Source: Deltaproteobacteria bacterium (GTDB taxonomy: Bacteria; Desulfobacterota; Desulfobacteria; Desulfobacterales; JAUVKB01). From it: DNA of 32,983 nt. Below, piece by piece: positions 17,381 through 25,477 of this stretch. Within the stretch, counting starts at the first letter, position 1, and each line of letters begins with the position of its first letter. A program made the position numbers and the translations under genes. The stretch covers positions 1-32,983 of the forward strand of contig JAUVKB010000002.1 in the NCBI GenBank assembly GCA_030596405.1, in the 5' to 3' direction. The notes under the pieces are model-generated. The model saw only the letters and a program-made list of their open reading frames with translations, was not told the DNA's origin and ran no database searches.

Positions 17381-18208
17381 ATGGAAGCACAGCTATTTCA
17401 TATTTTCAGAAACACGCCTTTGGGGAGGGAAACGCTGTTTCAATCCACGTATTTTTGCAGTAAGACCGGCGCTGCTATAAATATCTATGTTCCCGAATTC
17501 ACTAAATTTTTGATGTACTTTGAAAATGACGTCATTCAGATCAATCTTGACGAATCGTATCTTACGGCCCCTGGCAGCGCTCTTGAGCATGCAACCGAAG
17601 TAGTTATGCAAAAAAATATAAAACCAAAATTTATCAAGCCCAAGCATTTTACGGCCTCGACTCTTCCCGACATACCGACCGGCTTTGATTTTATGTGCTG
17701 TCCCCGCAGCATAAGCGATCTGTCTTCAAAGATAGGCATAGGATACATCGGTCCGCGAGTTAGACGTATTGTAAAATCCGCTCGGTTTCCGGTTTTGATA
17801 ACCAGCCCTGTTTATAAAGAATGGAGCAGTATAACTGTATTTTTCGGGGGATCAGCCAATGCGGTCAATGCGCTTAAGCTGGGCTTTCGTATCAAAAGGG
17901 CAACTAAAATGCCGCTTTATATTTTCACACAGGCGGAAAAAGGACACAAAAAGACTTGTAAAGATGTTATAAAACATGAAAACCTTGAAAAAGAGATGGA
18001 ACAACTTGCAGACAGGTGGCAAATATTTGAAAAGGGGAAATTTGAAGAAAATCTTTACAAAGTGCCCCATGATTCACTTGTCGTTTTAGGCGCATACGGC
18101 CACGGTTTTATAAAAGATATTGTTTTTGGAAGCAAAATGGAAAAGATCCAGTCTACTGTTTCCAACAACCTTTTAATTGTAGGACCGAATTACACGGCAA
18201 CCGTGTAG
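17381..18208 (+). CDS. Universal stress protein-like protein
   Basis: The 275-residue soluble protein looks like a diverged tandem of two universal-stress folds. The C-terminal half keeps the nucleotide-loop pattern G..G then nine or so residues then GS (GAYGHGFIKDIVFGS) and ends in NNLLIVGPN; the first half has RRIVKSARFPVLITSP at its end, the matching position, but lacks a clear nucleotide loop. The start at 17381 follows AAAGGAG. It comes eleven bases after the ClC gene, a pairing that suggests joint expression. Exact function unknown. Confidence 0.72.
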   Translation: MEAQLFHIFRNTPLGRETLFQSTYFCSKTGAAINIYVPEFTKFLMYFENDVIQINLDESYLTAPGSALEHATEVVMQKNIKPKFIKPKHFTASTLPDIPTGFDFMCCPRSISDLSSKIGIGYIGPRVRRIVKSARFPVLITSPVYKEWSSITVFFGGSANAVNALKLGFRIKRATKMPLYIFTQAEKGHKKTCKDVIKHENLEKEMEQLADRWQIFEKGKFEENLYKVPHDSLVVLGAYGHGFIKDIVFGSKMEKIQSTVSNNLLIVGPNYTATV

Positions 18209-18248
18209 TTCTTGTTTTTAACAATTTATCAAATTAATAGAGGATAAT

Positions 18249-18500
18249 ATGGCTTTTGATTCGGAAAAAGATAAAATTTTAAAGAAGTGGCAGTGTGATG
18301 AAACAGGACTTGTTATTACAATTAATCGATATGGCGATGGCGAGGCAAAACTTCAGATAGGCCCCAGGATTTTTATAAAAAAAGACGGCGGCGAAAGCCA
18401 GCGAAAGGCAGGACGCCTTACAATAGAAGATCTGATGTGGTTTTACGATATTATTGATGAAATAAAAGAAGAACTTTCCGATCTGGCAAATCCGGTTTGA
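18249..18500 (+). CDS. Small conserved-type protein, PC4-like
   Basis: This 83-residue protein has no confident family assignment. Its pattern, two short strands (GLVITINRYGDGEAKLQIGPRIF broken into strand-turn-strand), a basic loop KKDGGESQRKAGRLT, and a long amphipathic C-terminal helix (IEDLMWFYDIIDEIKEELSDL), resembles the single-stranded-DNA-binding PC4/Sub1 fold found in some bacteria. That likeness is by eye. The start follows AGAGGATA. The next gene starts four bases after its stop. Confidence 0.6.
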   Translation: MAFDSEKDKILKKWQCDETGLVITINRYGDGEAKLQIGPRIFIKKDGGESQRKAGRLTIEDLMWFYDIIDEIKEELSDLANPV

Positions 18501-18504
18501 TGAA

Positions 18505-19257
18505 ATGACATGTCATGATGCAATAATAAATCCGGTAAAAAGAAAAAACTCACCGAAATTAGGACCTGTGGCTGTATTGGTAAGCGGTGAAAGCGATCTG
18601 TTTTTACTTTGCAGGTTGCTGAATCTGAAAGAAGATAATTACCTGAACCTGTTTATGAGCAGGTTATATACCGGCAATGGCGAAATCACGGATTTTTCTG
18701 TGGCCGGGCCTTTGGTGGGAGCGCCTTATGCCGCTATAATGCTTGAAACCATTATAGCATGGGGCGCAAAAAAAATTATATTTTTTGGATTGTGCGGATC
18801 AATCTCAGATAATGTTAAGATCGGTGATATAATTGTCCCTGTCTGTTCAATTATTGATGAAGGGACATCATGTCATTATAACGGCCAATGGCATAATCGG
18901 GGTGAAAATAATAGCAGTATGGCATATTCGTCAGATTATATTGTAAAAAAGATAAAAGATGAATTGATAAAAAAAAATCAGCCGTTTCATAAAGGAATTA
19001 TCTGGTCGACCGACGCCGTTTTCAGGGAAACCCATGAAAAAATTAAATATTTCCAGGACAAGGGCGCGTTAGGCGTGGAAATGGAAACTTCCGCTCTCTT
19101 TACTATCGGAAAATTCCGCAATGTCGAAGTGGGGGCAATCCTGGTTGTATCCGACGAACTTTCAACCTTTAACTGGAAACCCGGATTCAGGGAAGAACGT
19201 TTTAAAAAAAGCTGTGAGGTCGCAGGCGAGGTGATAAGCGGTTTAAAAAACTTATAA
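18505..19257 (+). CDS. Nucleoside phosphorylase (PNP/UDP family)
   Basis: The protein matches the purine/uridine phosphorylase family: GAPYAAIMLETIIAWGAKKIIFFGLCGSI, GDIIVP, STDAVFRE and the ribose-binding GVEMETSALFTIG. These enzymes split nucleosides with phosphate to a base and ribose-1-phosphate, or hydrolyse them. The base-specificity loop is not diagnostic enough to choose between uridine, purine and methylthioadenosine substrates. Length of 250 residues is normal. The ATG at 18505 lies four bases after the preceding stop, so the two genes are probably translationally coupled. Confidence 0.88.
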   Translation: MTCHDAIINPVKRKNSPKLGPVAVLVSGESDLFLLCRLLNLKEDNYLNLFMSRLYTGNGEITDFSVAGPLVGAPYAAIMLETIIAWGAKKIIFFGLCGSISDNVKIGDIIVPVCSIIDEGTSCHYNGQWHNRGENNSSMAYSSDYIVKKIKDELIKKNQPFHKGIIWSTDAVFRETHEKIKYFQDKGALGVEMETSALFTIGKFRNVEVGAILVVSDELSTFNWKPGFREERFKKSCEVAGEVISGLKNL

Positions 19258-19274
19258 AAACTTATAAAAACTTA
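19248..19274 (+). repeat. 10-bp tandem repeat CTTATAAAAA
   Basis: Two full units of CTTATAAAAA (19251-19270) with partial units on both sides span the stop codon of the nucleoside phosphorylase gene. It is a short AT-rich tandem with no evident function. Confidence 0.7.
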
Positions 19275-19308
19275 AAGGGTCTGAACCAGAGGATAGATTA
19301 CAAATAAT

Positions 19309-20217
19309 ATGAAATACACATACAACTATTTGGTTGTATTTTTTATCATTATAGCGCTTTCTTCCACGCTCAAAGCCCAGCCGGTTACCAGAACGGTAAC
19401 GGATCAGATGGGACGAAAGGTCACCCTTTTAAACAACCCCCGGCGTTTGGTTGCGCTGGCTCCAAGCATCACGGAAGTCATCTTTGCCCTGAAACAGGAA
19501 GACCGCTTAAAAGGCGTGACCCGGTTTAGCGATTTCCCTGCCCAGGCCGCAAATCTTCCCAAAGTAGGTTCATATGTCCATCTTGATCTGGAAAAAATAG
19601 TTGCGCTAAAACCCGACCTTTGTATCGCAATAAAGGACGGAAACCCAAAGGAGGTCATTGACCGTCTGGAGTCTTTAAACATACCTGTCTATGCGGTGGA
19701 TCCGAGAAATTTAGAGGCCGTGATGGAAACGATGCTTGAAATCGGAGGCCTGCTGAATGCTGATAAAAAGGCAAATTTTTTGGTTCAAGGGATGCGCAGC
19801 CGTGTACAACTGGTGCAATCTCTGGTCGCAAAAGCAGACCATCGGCCCCGGGTTTTTTTTCAGATAGGAATCTCCCCTATTGTTTCCGTTGGAACACAAA
19901 CCTTTATTCACGAATTGATTGTGCTTGCGGGAGGGCAAAATATTTTAGAAAGCAAAACGCCCTATCCGCGACTTTCCAAAGAACAGGTCATAGCTCTTTC
20001 CCCTGAAATTATTATCATAACTTCTATGGCAAGGGGCGAAATCTTTGAACATGTAAAAAAACAATGGCAGAGCTGGCCCACTTTACCTGCAGCACGAAAC
20101 CAACGCATCTTTCTTGTTGATTCCAATCTGTTCGACCGCCCCACGCCCCGTATCGTGGACGGCCTCGAACTTCTCGGACGCCTTATTCATCCCGAGATTT
20201 TTAAGGAGGCTGAGTGA
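19309..20217 (+). CDS. btuF: Cobalamin/iron-chelate ABC transporter, periplasmic binding protein (BtuF-type)
   Basis: A Sec signal peptide (hydrophobic VVFFIIIALSS, cleavage near LKAQP) is followed by a class III periplasmic-binding fold: RRLVALAPSITEVIFAL, a VGSY segment, DLEKIVALKPDLCIA, and a C-terminal RPTPRIVDGLELLGRLIHPE. These are the standard BtuF/FecB-type motifs; the APSITE start and the accompanying BtuCD-like genes favour vitamin B12 over siderophore. No lipobox Cys is seen. The gene overlaps btuC by four bases. The 51-base gap upstream has no recognisable cobalamin riboswitch. Confidence 0.88.
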   Translation: MKYTYNYLVVFFIIIALSSTLKAQPVTRTVTDQMGRKVTLLNNPRRLVALAPSITEVIFALKQEDRLKGVTRFSDFPAQAANLPKVGSYVHLDLEKIVALKPDLCIAIKDGNPKEVIDRLESLNIPVYAVDPRNLEAVMETMLEIGGLLNADKKANFLVQGMRSRVQLVQSLVAKADHRPRVFFQIGISPIVSVGTQTFIHELIVLAGGQNILESKTPYPRLSKEQVIALSPEIIIITSMARGEIFEHVKKQWQSWPTLPAARNQRIFLVDSNLFDRPTPRIVDGLELLGRLIHPEIFKEAE

Positions 20218-21224
20218 ATCTTAAAACTTCGTTTATTCTAAAACGATTGCTGGCTGTTTCATCTTTTATGCTGCTTCTGCTTCTTGTGTCCATGTTTCTG
20301 GGACTTTCCATGGGATCAGCCGGAAACAACTTAAAGGCTGTGTGGCAATCTGTTTTCGGAGCAGGCAGGGCGGAATCCATTATAGATACCATTATCTGGC
20401 AGATACGTTTTCCCCGGGTAATTCTTGCAACTCTGGTAGGGGCGACTCTCTCTTTAGGAGGCCTTGTCTTTCAAGCGCTGCTTCGAAACCCTCTGGCTGA
20501 ACCTTATATCCTGGGCATCTCGGGAGGAGCTGCCGTCGGCGCCATCATCGGCATACTGATGAAGCTTTCACGTTTTCCCGGTGTAACCATGACCGCCTTT
20601 GCCGGAAGTATGGCCACTCTTTTCCTGATTCTTGTCATAGCGTCGGACCAAGCTGTTCTGAAAAAGGATTCACTCCTCTTGTCCGGTGTTATGGTTAATG
20701 CATTCTGTTCGGCAATAATCATGTTTCTTGTTTCTCTGGCACAGGATTCCAGTCTCCACAACATCATTTTCTGGCTCATGGGAGATCTTTCCATGACCGA
20801 TATCAAACAGGTCTCTATGCTTGCCGCGACACTTATTCCATGTTATGTCTTAATTTTCTGGTTTTCCCACAAAATGAATCTGCTTCTTATGGGAAAAGAG
20901 ATGGCTCAAACCATGGGGGTTAATGTAAAATACGTTACCTTAATCCTGCTTGTCGTTACTTCATTTATGGTGAGCGCTACAGTGTCTCATTGCGGTCTTC
21001 TGGGTTTTGTGGGGCTGGTTATGCCTCATCTTTTGCGGCTTATTTTCGGTCCGGATCACAGGGTTCTTGTTCCGGCATGTTTGATAGGAGGAGGCGCCTA
21101 TATGGTTTTATGCGACCTGCTGGCAAGAGTCCTTCCAAAAGAGGGAGAGATGCCTGCCGGCGTCATTACCGCCATGATTGGAGCCCCTCTTTTTATTATC
21201 CTCTTGAGAAGATCCGGCCGATGA
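20214..21224 (+). CDS. btuC: Cobalamin/iron-chelate ABC transporter permease (BtuC/FecCD family)
   Basis: The 336-residue polytopic protein has the FecCD-family motifs WQIRFPRVILATLVGATLSLGG, LRNPLAEPYILGISGGAAVGA, and the late CGLLGFVGLVMPHLLRLIFGPDHR that forms the coupling region with the ATPase. It starts at GTG 20214 inside the end of btuF and overlaps btuD by four bases, so the three are translationally coupled. Confidence 0.92.
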   Translation: MNLKTSFILKRLLAVSSFMLLLLLVSMFLGLSMGSAGNNLKAVWQSVFGAGRAESIIDTIIWQIRFPRVILATLVGATLSLGGLVFQALLRNPLAEPYILGISGGAAVGAIIGILMKLSRFPGVTMTAFAGSMATLFLILVIASDQAVLKKDSLLLSGVMVNAFCSAIIMFLVSLAQDSSLHNIIFWLMGDLSMTDIKQVSMLAATLIPCYVLIFWFSHKMNLLLMGKEMAQTMGVNVKYVTLILLVVTSFMVSATVSHCGLLGFVGLVMPHLLRLIFGPDHRVLVPACLIGGGAYMVLCDLLARVLPKEGEMPAGVITAMIGAPLFIILLRRSGR

Positions 21225-22075
21225 CAACAGCAATCGATGTAACAAATCTGAGCTATTCTTACGGGGCTTCCAAAGTTTTGAAGGATATCTCCTTTTCTGT
21301 TCAAAAAGGCGATTTTTTTATCATAATAGGTCCCAATGGTTCAGGGAAAACAACACTGATGAAGGTTATTGCCGGAATAGCAAAACCTGAAAACGGCCGG
21401 CTGAACGTCATGGGGCTCCCTCTTATGAACTATGCCCGGAAAACCCTGGCAAGAACCGTCTCTTTTGTCCCCCAGATGATCCCGATCGAATTTCCTTTTA
21501 CCGTAACGGAAATGGTCATGATGGGACGTGCGCCTCATATGGGTTTGCTTGGACTGGAACAGGAAAAAGATCTTGATATCACACACCGGTCTATAGATTT
21601 TACCGGCATAAAACATCTGGCAGACCGCAAACTAAATCAGCTTAGCGGTGGAGAACGGCAAAGAGTCTTTATCGCCAGGGCTATCTGCCAGGAACCACAG
21701 ATCATACTTCTTGATGAACCCACGGCTTCTCTGGATCTTGCCCATCAGGTCCGCGTAATGGATTTGATGGAAAAATTAAAGGAGGAAAAGGGGATAACCA
21801 TTATTATGGTCTCCCATGACGTAAATCTTGCCGCTATGTACGGCAATAGTCTGCTCATGCTCAAGGCAGGGCAAATCGTAAGCATGGGGCAGGTTAATGA
21901 GGTTCTCACGTTCAAAACGCTGGAAAATGCTTATGGCTGCCCATTGTTGATTGACGAAAACCCGCTTGGAAAGTTTCCCCGCATCACGCTTGTACCGCAA
22001 AAATTTATGAGTCCGGATATACGCGCCGGAAAATCGGGGAATAAAAAAAGTATATCAAGAACAATATCAAAATAA
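21221..22075 (+). CDS. btuD: Cobalamin/iron-chelate ABC transporter ATP-binding protein (BtuD-type)
   Basis: The 284-residue ATPase has Walker A GPNGSGKTT, the Q-loop region FVPQMIPIEFPFTVTEMVMMGR typical of the FecE/BtuD branch, signature LSGGERQRVFIARAI, Walker B IILLDEPTASLD and the switch MVSHDVN. The ATG at 21221 overlaps the btuC stop; longer frames starting upstream would run through btuC. The last nine bases overlap the 3' end of the convergent cohesin-like gene, and no terminator separates the two. Confidence 0.93.
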   Translation: MTTAIDVTNLSYSYGASKVLKDISFSVQKGDFFIIIGPNGSGKTTLMKVIAGIAKPENGRLNVMGLPLMNYARKTLARTVSFVPQMIPIEFPFTVTEMVMMGRAPHMGLLGLEQEKDLDITHRSIDFTGIKHLADRKLNQLSGGERQRVFIARAICQEPQIILLDEPTASLDLAHQVRVMDLMEKLKEEKGITIIMVSHDVNLAAMYGNSLLMLKAGQIVSMGQVNEVLTFKTLENAYGCPLLIDENPLGKFPRITLVPQKFMSPDIRAGKSGNKKSISRTISK

Positions 22076-23194
22076 TTCGAGATCTTCCATCTTTTTTTCA
22101 TCACCAATAAAGGGTCTTAATCCTATTTTTAGCATATCATATCCCGTTACCGTACGGATATCCGTTCCAACGCCTGTTGTTACAGTCACATCAACAGGAC
22201 CTGTCAGAGGATTTCGGTTAAGCATCACTATGGCGATAATAACATCTGCGCCCAGCCTGATCTTGCCTACAAACCATATATTATCATCGCCAAGGCTAAA
22301 AGAGACTCTGGAGCTGGGAGTAAAAAAGGTGTCTTTTCCTGTGATAGATATGGCGTGACGGGTCGGTATCCATCTGCTCCCGAGTATTGCTCTGGGAGAA
22401 ATCGCGTTGATAATACCCTCATTTGCAATAGAACCTGAATTGACCGTTATTTCGGCTGTATCGCTGACGCTGTTTGCGGTATCGGTTACCCTTATAATAT
22501 CGGTTGCCTGATAACCTGTGGTGTTTGTCCCTGCGGTGTACAGTCCGTTTGCTGTTATTACACTCCCTATGCCGGTTGTTTCCATTTCAAAGCTGTAAAC
22601 CGGACTCTGGCCGCAATCCCCGGCGCTTGAAGCACTAAAATTAATGCTTTCTCCTGAATCGGCCGAGGTTTCTTTAGGGCTGACAGTTACCTTGCACGAT
22701 GTAAAACTGAACTCTCCGTCAACGGCGGTTGTCTCAAGTGTATAATTGTCTTCATCAACAAGCGTTACGTTTTCCAGTTTCAAACTTCTGGTTTCGGAAA
22801 GGGGAGCGTCTTCTTTTACATCAAAGGCAACGATAAGCACCGGCCCGCTCCCCTTTGCAATCAGGCTTAGAGACATGGAAAAAGCAAGCATTCTGGCGCA
22901 CCCGTTTTCAAGTTCGCTATAATCGCAGGAAAAACCCTCGGTGCGGGAAGTGTTTCTAACGCCTGTCACGACAAGATAATCATCCGTGTCGCAGATATCC
23001 AGCTGCAGTGCCATTACAGCGTCATCAGGATTATCAAGACTTATTATCACCTCATTCCCGGAAGAACCGGCAGCGCCGGCGCCGGCTTCGATGGCAAGTG
23101 TCACCTGAGACTGCGCTTTGGGACAGGTTGTTAAAATAATAGAAAAAATTATGCTTGCCAGAACAAATATTTTAGTAGCTGATACATTTTTCAT
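22067..23194 (-). CDS. Secreted protein: divergent cohesin-like, Ig-like and TIG-like domains
   Basis: The N-terminus is Sec-type (hydrophobic to about residue 24). Residues about 31-165 resemble a cohesin: a GNEVIISLDNPDDAVMALQ start, a GCARMLAFS strand, GSGPVLIVAFDV, and LKLENVTLVDED. This shares a pattern with the second cohesin of the scaffoldin-like protein encoded at 23852-25363. Residues about 166-252 look like a bacterial Ig or PKD-like domain (TANGLYTAG, AEITV). Residues about 262-357 resemble a TIG/IPT domain (ISITGKDTFF, VSFSL, VDVTVTTG) and match the C-terminal domain of the protein encoded at 28848-29690. No dockerin, lipobox of good quality or anchor is seen. It lies after a terminator-like hairpin, so its expression may be reduced or separate from the cluster upstream. 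Confidence 0.72.
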   Translation of the reverse strand: MKNVSATKIFVLASIIFSIILTTCPKAQSQVTLAIEAGAGAAGSSGNEVIISLDNPDDAVMALQLDICDTDDYLVVTGVRNTSRTEGFSCDYSELENGCARMLAFSMSLSLIAKGSGPVLIVAFDVKEDAPLSETRSLKLENVTLVDEDNYTLETTAVDGEFSFTSCKVTVSPKETSADSGESINFSASSAGDCGQSPVYSFEMETTGIGSVITANGLYTAGTNTTGYQATDIIRVTDTANSVSDTAEITVNSGSIANEGIINAISPRAILGSRWIPTRHAISITGKDTFFTPSSRVSFSLGDDNIWFVGKIRLGADVIIAIVMLNRNPLTGPVDVTVTTGVGTDIRTVTGYDMLKIGLRPFIGDEKKMEDLELF

Positions 23195-23225
23195 TTTACA
23201 AAACCCTTTGTTTTTTAAAAATGAA

Positions 23226-23264
23226 AAGCAAGCGGACTAGAGGTTGAATTTCATCCGCTTGCTT
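23226..23264 (-). terminator. Terminator-like hairpin between cohesin-like genes
   Basis: An 11-bp inverted repeat AAGCAAGCGGA / TCCGCTTGCTT with a 17-base loop lies at 23226-23236 and 23254-23264. On the minus strand it is followed by TTCATTTTTAAAAAAC, a T-rich tail. It falls between the small cohesin-like gene and the last gene of the cluster, so it may end or attenuate transcription there. Confidence 0.65.
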
Positions 23265-23343
23265 GTTTATGGAATACATCTCATCTTAAAACCGTGTTCT
23301 TAAAAGCAGTGCGCGGCTTTAAGGGAAGGGTCTTTAAGAAATT

Positions 23344-23808
23344 TTACAGGCTTGTTCCCTTAACTGTTACATTGACCGGCTTATTGTTGATATCGGCCAC
23401 ATTTACATCCGTCAGGGTCAAATCAGCCTTTTTTGCCCGAACTCCCGGCGCAGTCTTGTAGGCAATCTTTAATATCGGCCCGATGCCCGGGGATATGGCT
23501 TTTCCGTCAAGGGAGACTAAAATCACCTTTACCCCTTTGTCGCCCAAATCATTAAACTGGGCAAGAAACCCCTTGGAGCGGACGGTCGTCATCAACCTTT
23601 GTGCGGTTGCAATATCAGGCATATCTTTTAATATGAACTCGACTCCCAGAACCGGAACATCATTTTTCATCTTGACGGCAACCTTGTCTCCAAGATTTAC
23701 CAGTTTTAAAGTCGCAACACCTGCGGTGGCGGAAAATGCAAATACAATCGTCATGGCAAAAACCAGCGCCGTTGCCGCGATATATTTTATGTGTCTTGTA
23801 CTTTTCAT
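23344..23808 (-). CDS. Stand-alone secreted cohesin-like protein
   Basis: After a Sec signal peptide (ending near SATAG) the whole mature protein, about 125 residues, is one cohesin-like beta domain: NDVPVLGVEF, then GVKVILVSLDG, GIGPILKIAYK and LTLTDVNVADIN. The spacing matches the second cohesin of the neighbouring scaffoldin-like protein, which has GDGPIFTLNYDV at the same place. The start is the ATG at 23808, because AGGAG lies eight bases upstream and falls inside the longer frame that begins at 23826. It follows the scaffoldin-like gene after 43 bases. Such a naked cohesin could be a free adaptor or could form oligomers; cohesin identity is by motif and is less sure than for the larger neighbours. 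Confidence 0.68.
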   Translation of the reverse strand: MKSTRHIKYIAATALVFAMTIVFAFSATAGVATLKLVNLGDKVAVKMKNDVPVLGVEFILKDMPDIATAQRLMTTVRSKGFLAQFNDLGDKGVKVILVSLDGKAISPGIGPILKIAYKTAPGVRAKKADLTLTDVNVADINNKPVNVTVKGTSL

Positions 23809-23851
23809 GTCATAAACTCCTTTCATCTATATCCTGAAAATATTTTTAATT

Positions 23852-24082
23852 TTAATAATGATTAAGACAATTGTCGCGCCCGAGAATTTCCTGCACAATT
23901 GCCATAACATCGGAAATGTTTATTTCTGCATCAGGTGCAGCGCAGCCGCCGGCCTGGGTTCCGGTGGGGACATCGCCGGCCGTAAACTCACAGTCATTAG
24001 GCGTATAATCTGCCAAAATAATTTGAATGTCACGCACTACATCAAAGATGTTTATCAGGCCGTCTCCCACGGTTAAACCATC
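23852..24082 (-). other. Degenerate dockerin module of the scaffoldin-like protein
   Basis: Two dockerin repeats are separated by a long Cys-containing linker. In the first, loop positions 1 and 3 are Leu and Val instead of Asp/Asn; in the second, positions 1 and 3 are Cys and Ala. Positions 5 and 12 keep Asp in both. This departs from the canonical loops of the other three dockerins in the cluster, suggesting a different partner. Confidence 0.7.
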
Positions 24083-25363
24083 TATCGACAGTGGGTAGAC
24101 ATCTCCGAACAAACCGAGAAAAAATATGCCCGGATCTTCTCCGGCAGTCAAAGGAAGGTCGTCCGGATCGGTAATAAGCAGATTGCCGGAACTAAGTCCT
24201 ACGCATGACTGTGTTGCGGCTGCATCAACATCATAGTTAAGGGTAAAAATAGGCCCGTCGCCGGCAGCAATAACAGCTCCGGATTGAGCAAATAATATAA
24301 TCCTTGCACAACCGGCCACAGGATAGTCATCCTGCAAATCGACCGTATAGCCTGCTGTCCGGTCTGTCAGTGTAACCAAAGGCAGACTCAGCACATCCTG
24401 GCCATTGGTGATATCCACCTGAATACCGCCGACCGCAACCTCATTTGTAAGACAGACTTCTACTTTTTTACCCGTATCTCCGGGCATACCGGCTCCGTTT
24501 TTAATATCAAAGAGTAATCCAGCACATGACCGAACATCCTGATCACAATTATTAGCTTCATTGCTTTCTTCAATCATGCCGCCAAAGTCCGCGCATACTA
24601 TAATGGTATCCATTGCATCTGAACAGGTGATATCTGCAAAAGTCTGTATGTGGGAAGCGCCCGGATCAAGCGCAGGGCATCCTTGAGTTGCTGCAGGCGT
24701 TCCGTCAATGGTAAGAGATGTTATACTTGCAGGTGCCAGGACATCTCCATTATTTGTTACCGTGCAGACTACACTGTAAGTAGGGTCGGTAGTTTCTTCA
24801 TGCATCTCGCTTATAACAAGATCCGGCGCGGGAGGCGGTCCTGATCCGGTTATTACAACATCACCGCTGGTTACAGTTGACGGCACTTCAGTGCCGGTCA
24901 AGTCGCCCACTATGACATCCGACAGGTCAAGTGGACTGGTGCCCGAGGCTTCGGCCGTGAAGGTAAGGGTAGCAAAGATTCCTTGACCTGAAACCTCACA
25001 CCCTGCTCCGAGTACAACCCCTGCAAGGCCATCGATAAATCCCTGGTCCTGATAAAGTCCGCCCATGATTGAAACAAAAGTGCCGCATCCGGGAGGATCC
25101 TGGCTAAGCAGGTCACCCTCTGTCCAGCCGTCAAATTCCAGAAGATCCGGATTCCAGTTAATGTCAAACTGGACACCTGCAATCGGTGTATCCGGCGTGA
25201 CAACGATATCAACGGTAAAGGTATCTCCCGGATCCACGGTCTGGGTGGAAGGCGTGAGCACCATCGTTGTAGCAGCCGGCGCCGACGATACAAAAAACAT
25301 ACTCAGCAAAGATACGGCAAAAACCGTGAGTATAATTTTTGAAAGACTTCTTGTTTTTTTCAT
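23852..25363 (-). CDS. Scaffoldin-like protein: cohesin - CARDB - cohesin-like - dockerin
   Basis: Residue numbers are from an in-frame ATG at 25369; ATG 25363 is preferred because AGGAG then lies nine bases upstream, as in the paralogue at 27295. After a Sec signal (to about residue 32), residues 34-176 are a cohesin (VDPGDTFTVDIVV, GVQFDINWNPDLLEFDG, LSDVIVGDLTGTEVP). Residues 181-285 are CARDB-like (PDLVISEMHEETTD, NNGD, ESNEANNC). Residues 284-425 are a second, different cohesin-like domain (VEVCLTNEVAVGGIQVDI, GCARIILFAQSG, GDGPIFTLNYDV). Residues 429-505 are a dockerin with two F-hand-like repeats, GDGLINIFDVV and DAEINISDVMAIVQEIL; several calcium-loop positions are replaced, so calcium binding may be weak. 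Having both cohesins and a dockerin is the layout of an adaptor scaffoldin. No enzyme or anchor domain is seen. Confidence 0.85.
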   Translation of the reverse strand: MKKTRSLSKIILTVFAVSLLSMFFVSSAPAATTMVLTPSTQTVDPGDTFTVDIVVTPDTPIAGVQFDINWNPDLLEFDGWTEGDLLSQDPPGCGTFVSIMGGLYQDQGFIDGLAGVVLGAGCEVSGQGIFATLTFTAEASGTSPLDLSDVIVGDLTGTEVPSTVTSGDVVITGSGPPPAPDLVISEMHEETTDPTYSVVCTVTNNGDVLAPASITSLTIDGTPAATQGCPALDPGASHIQTFADITCSDAMDTIIVCADFGGMIEESNEANNCDQDVRSCAGLLFDIKNGAGMPGDTGKKVEVCLTNEVAVGGIQVDITNGQDVLSLPLVTLTDRTAGYTVDLQDDYPVAGCARIILFAQSGAVIAAGDGPIFTLNYDVDAAATQSCVGLSSGNLLITDPDDLPLTAGEDPGIFFLGLFGDVYPLSIDGLTVGDGLINIFDVVRDIQIILADYTPNDCEFTAGDVPTGTQAGGCAAPDAEINISDVMAIVQEILGRDNCLNHY

Positions 25364-25380
25364 TTTCATTTTCTCCTAAT
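24846..25380 (-). repeat. Duplicated cohesin segment, copy 1 (pair at 26778-27312)
   Basis: From the GTTATTACAACATCACC block at the left to the ribosome-binding site TTCTCCTAAT at the right, this 535-bp stretch aligns without gaps to 26778-27312. It covers the signal peptide, the whole first cohesin and the ribosome-binding site. Similarity drops sharply outside both ends. Confidence 0.88.
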
Positions 25381-25477
25381 GTTGAATTTTTTCCTGGGGA
25401 ATTTAATCTCACCCAGTATAGTTTTTAAACAGCTTGTCCAGGCCAATAAGAAAGAGAAGATAATTAGATTCTAATTT

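Noticed and set aside
19258..19308. Possible cobalamin riboswitch ahead of btuF
   Set aside because: The gap is only 51 bases and shows no B12-box or paired core, too short for the element.
20990..21220. An upstream extension of btuD
   Set aside because: The added part runs through the btuC coding region in another frame; the ATG at 21221 matches the family N-terminus and overlaps the btuC stop.
22067..23194. Lipoprotein signal (LTTC) at the N-terminus of the last cohesin-like protein
   Set aside because: The residue before Cys is Thr, not Gly, Ala or Ser, so it is a poor lipobox.
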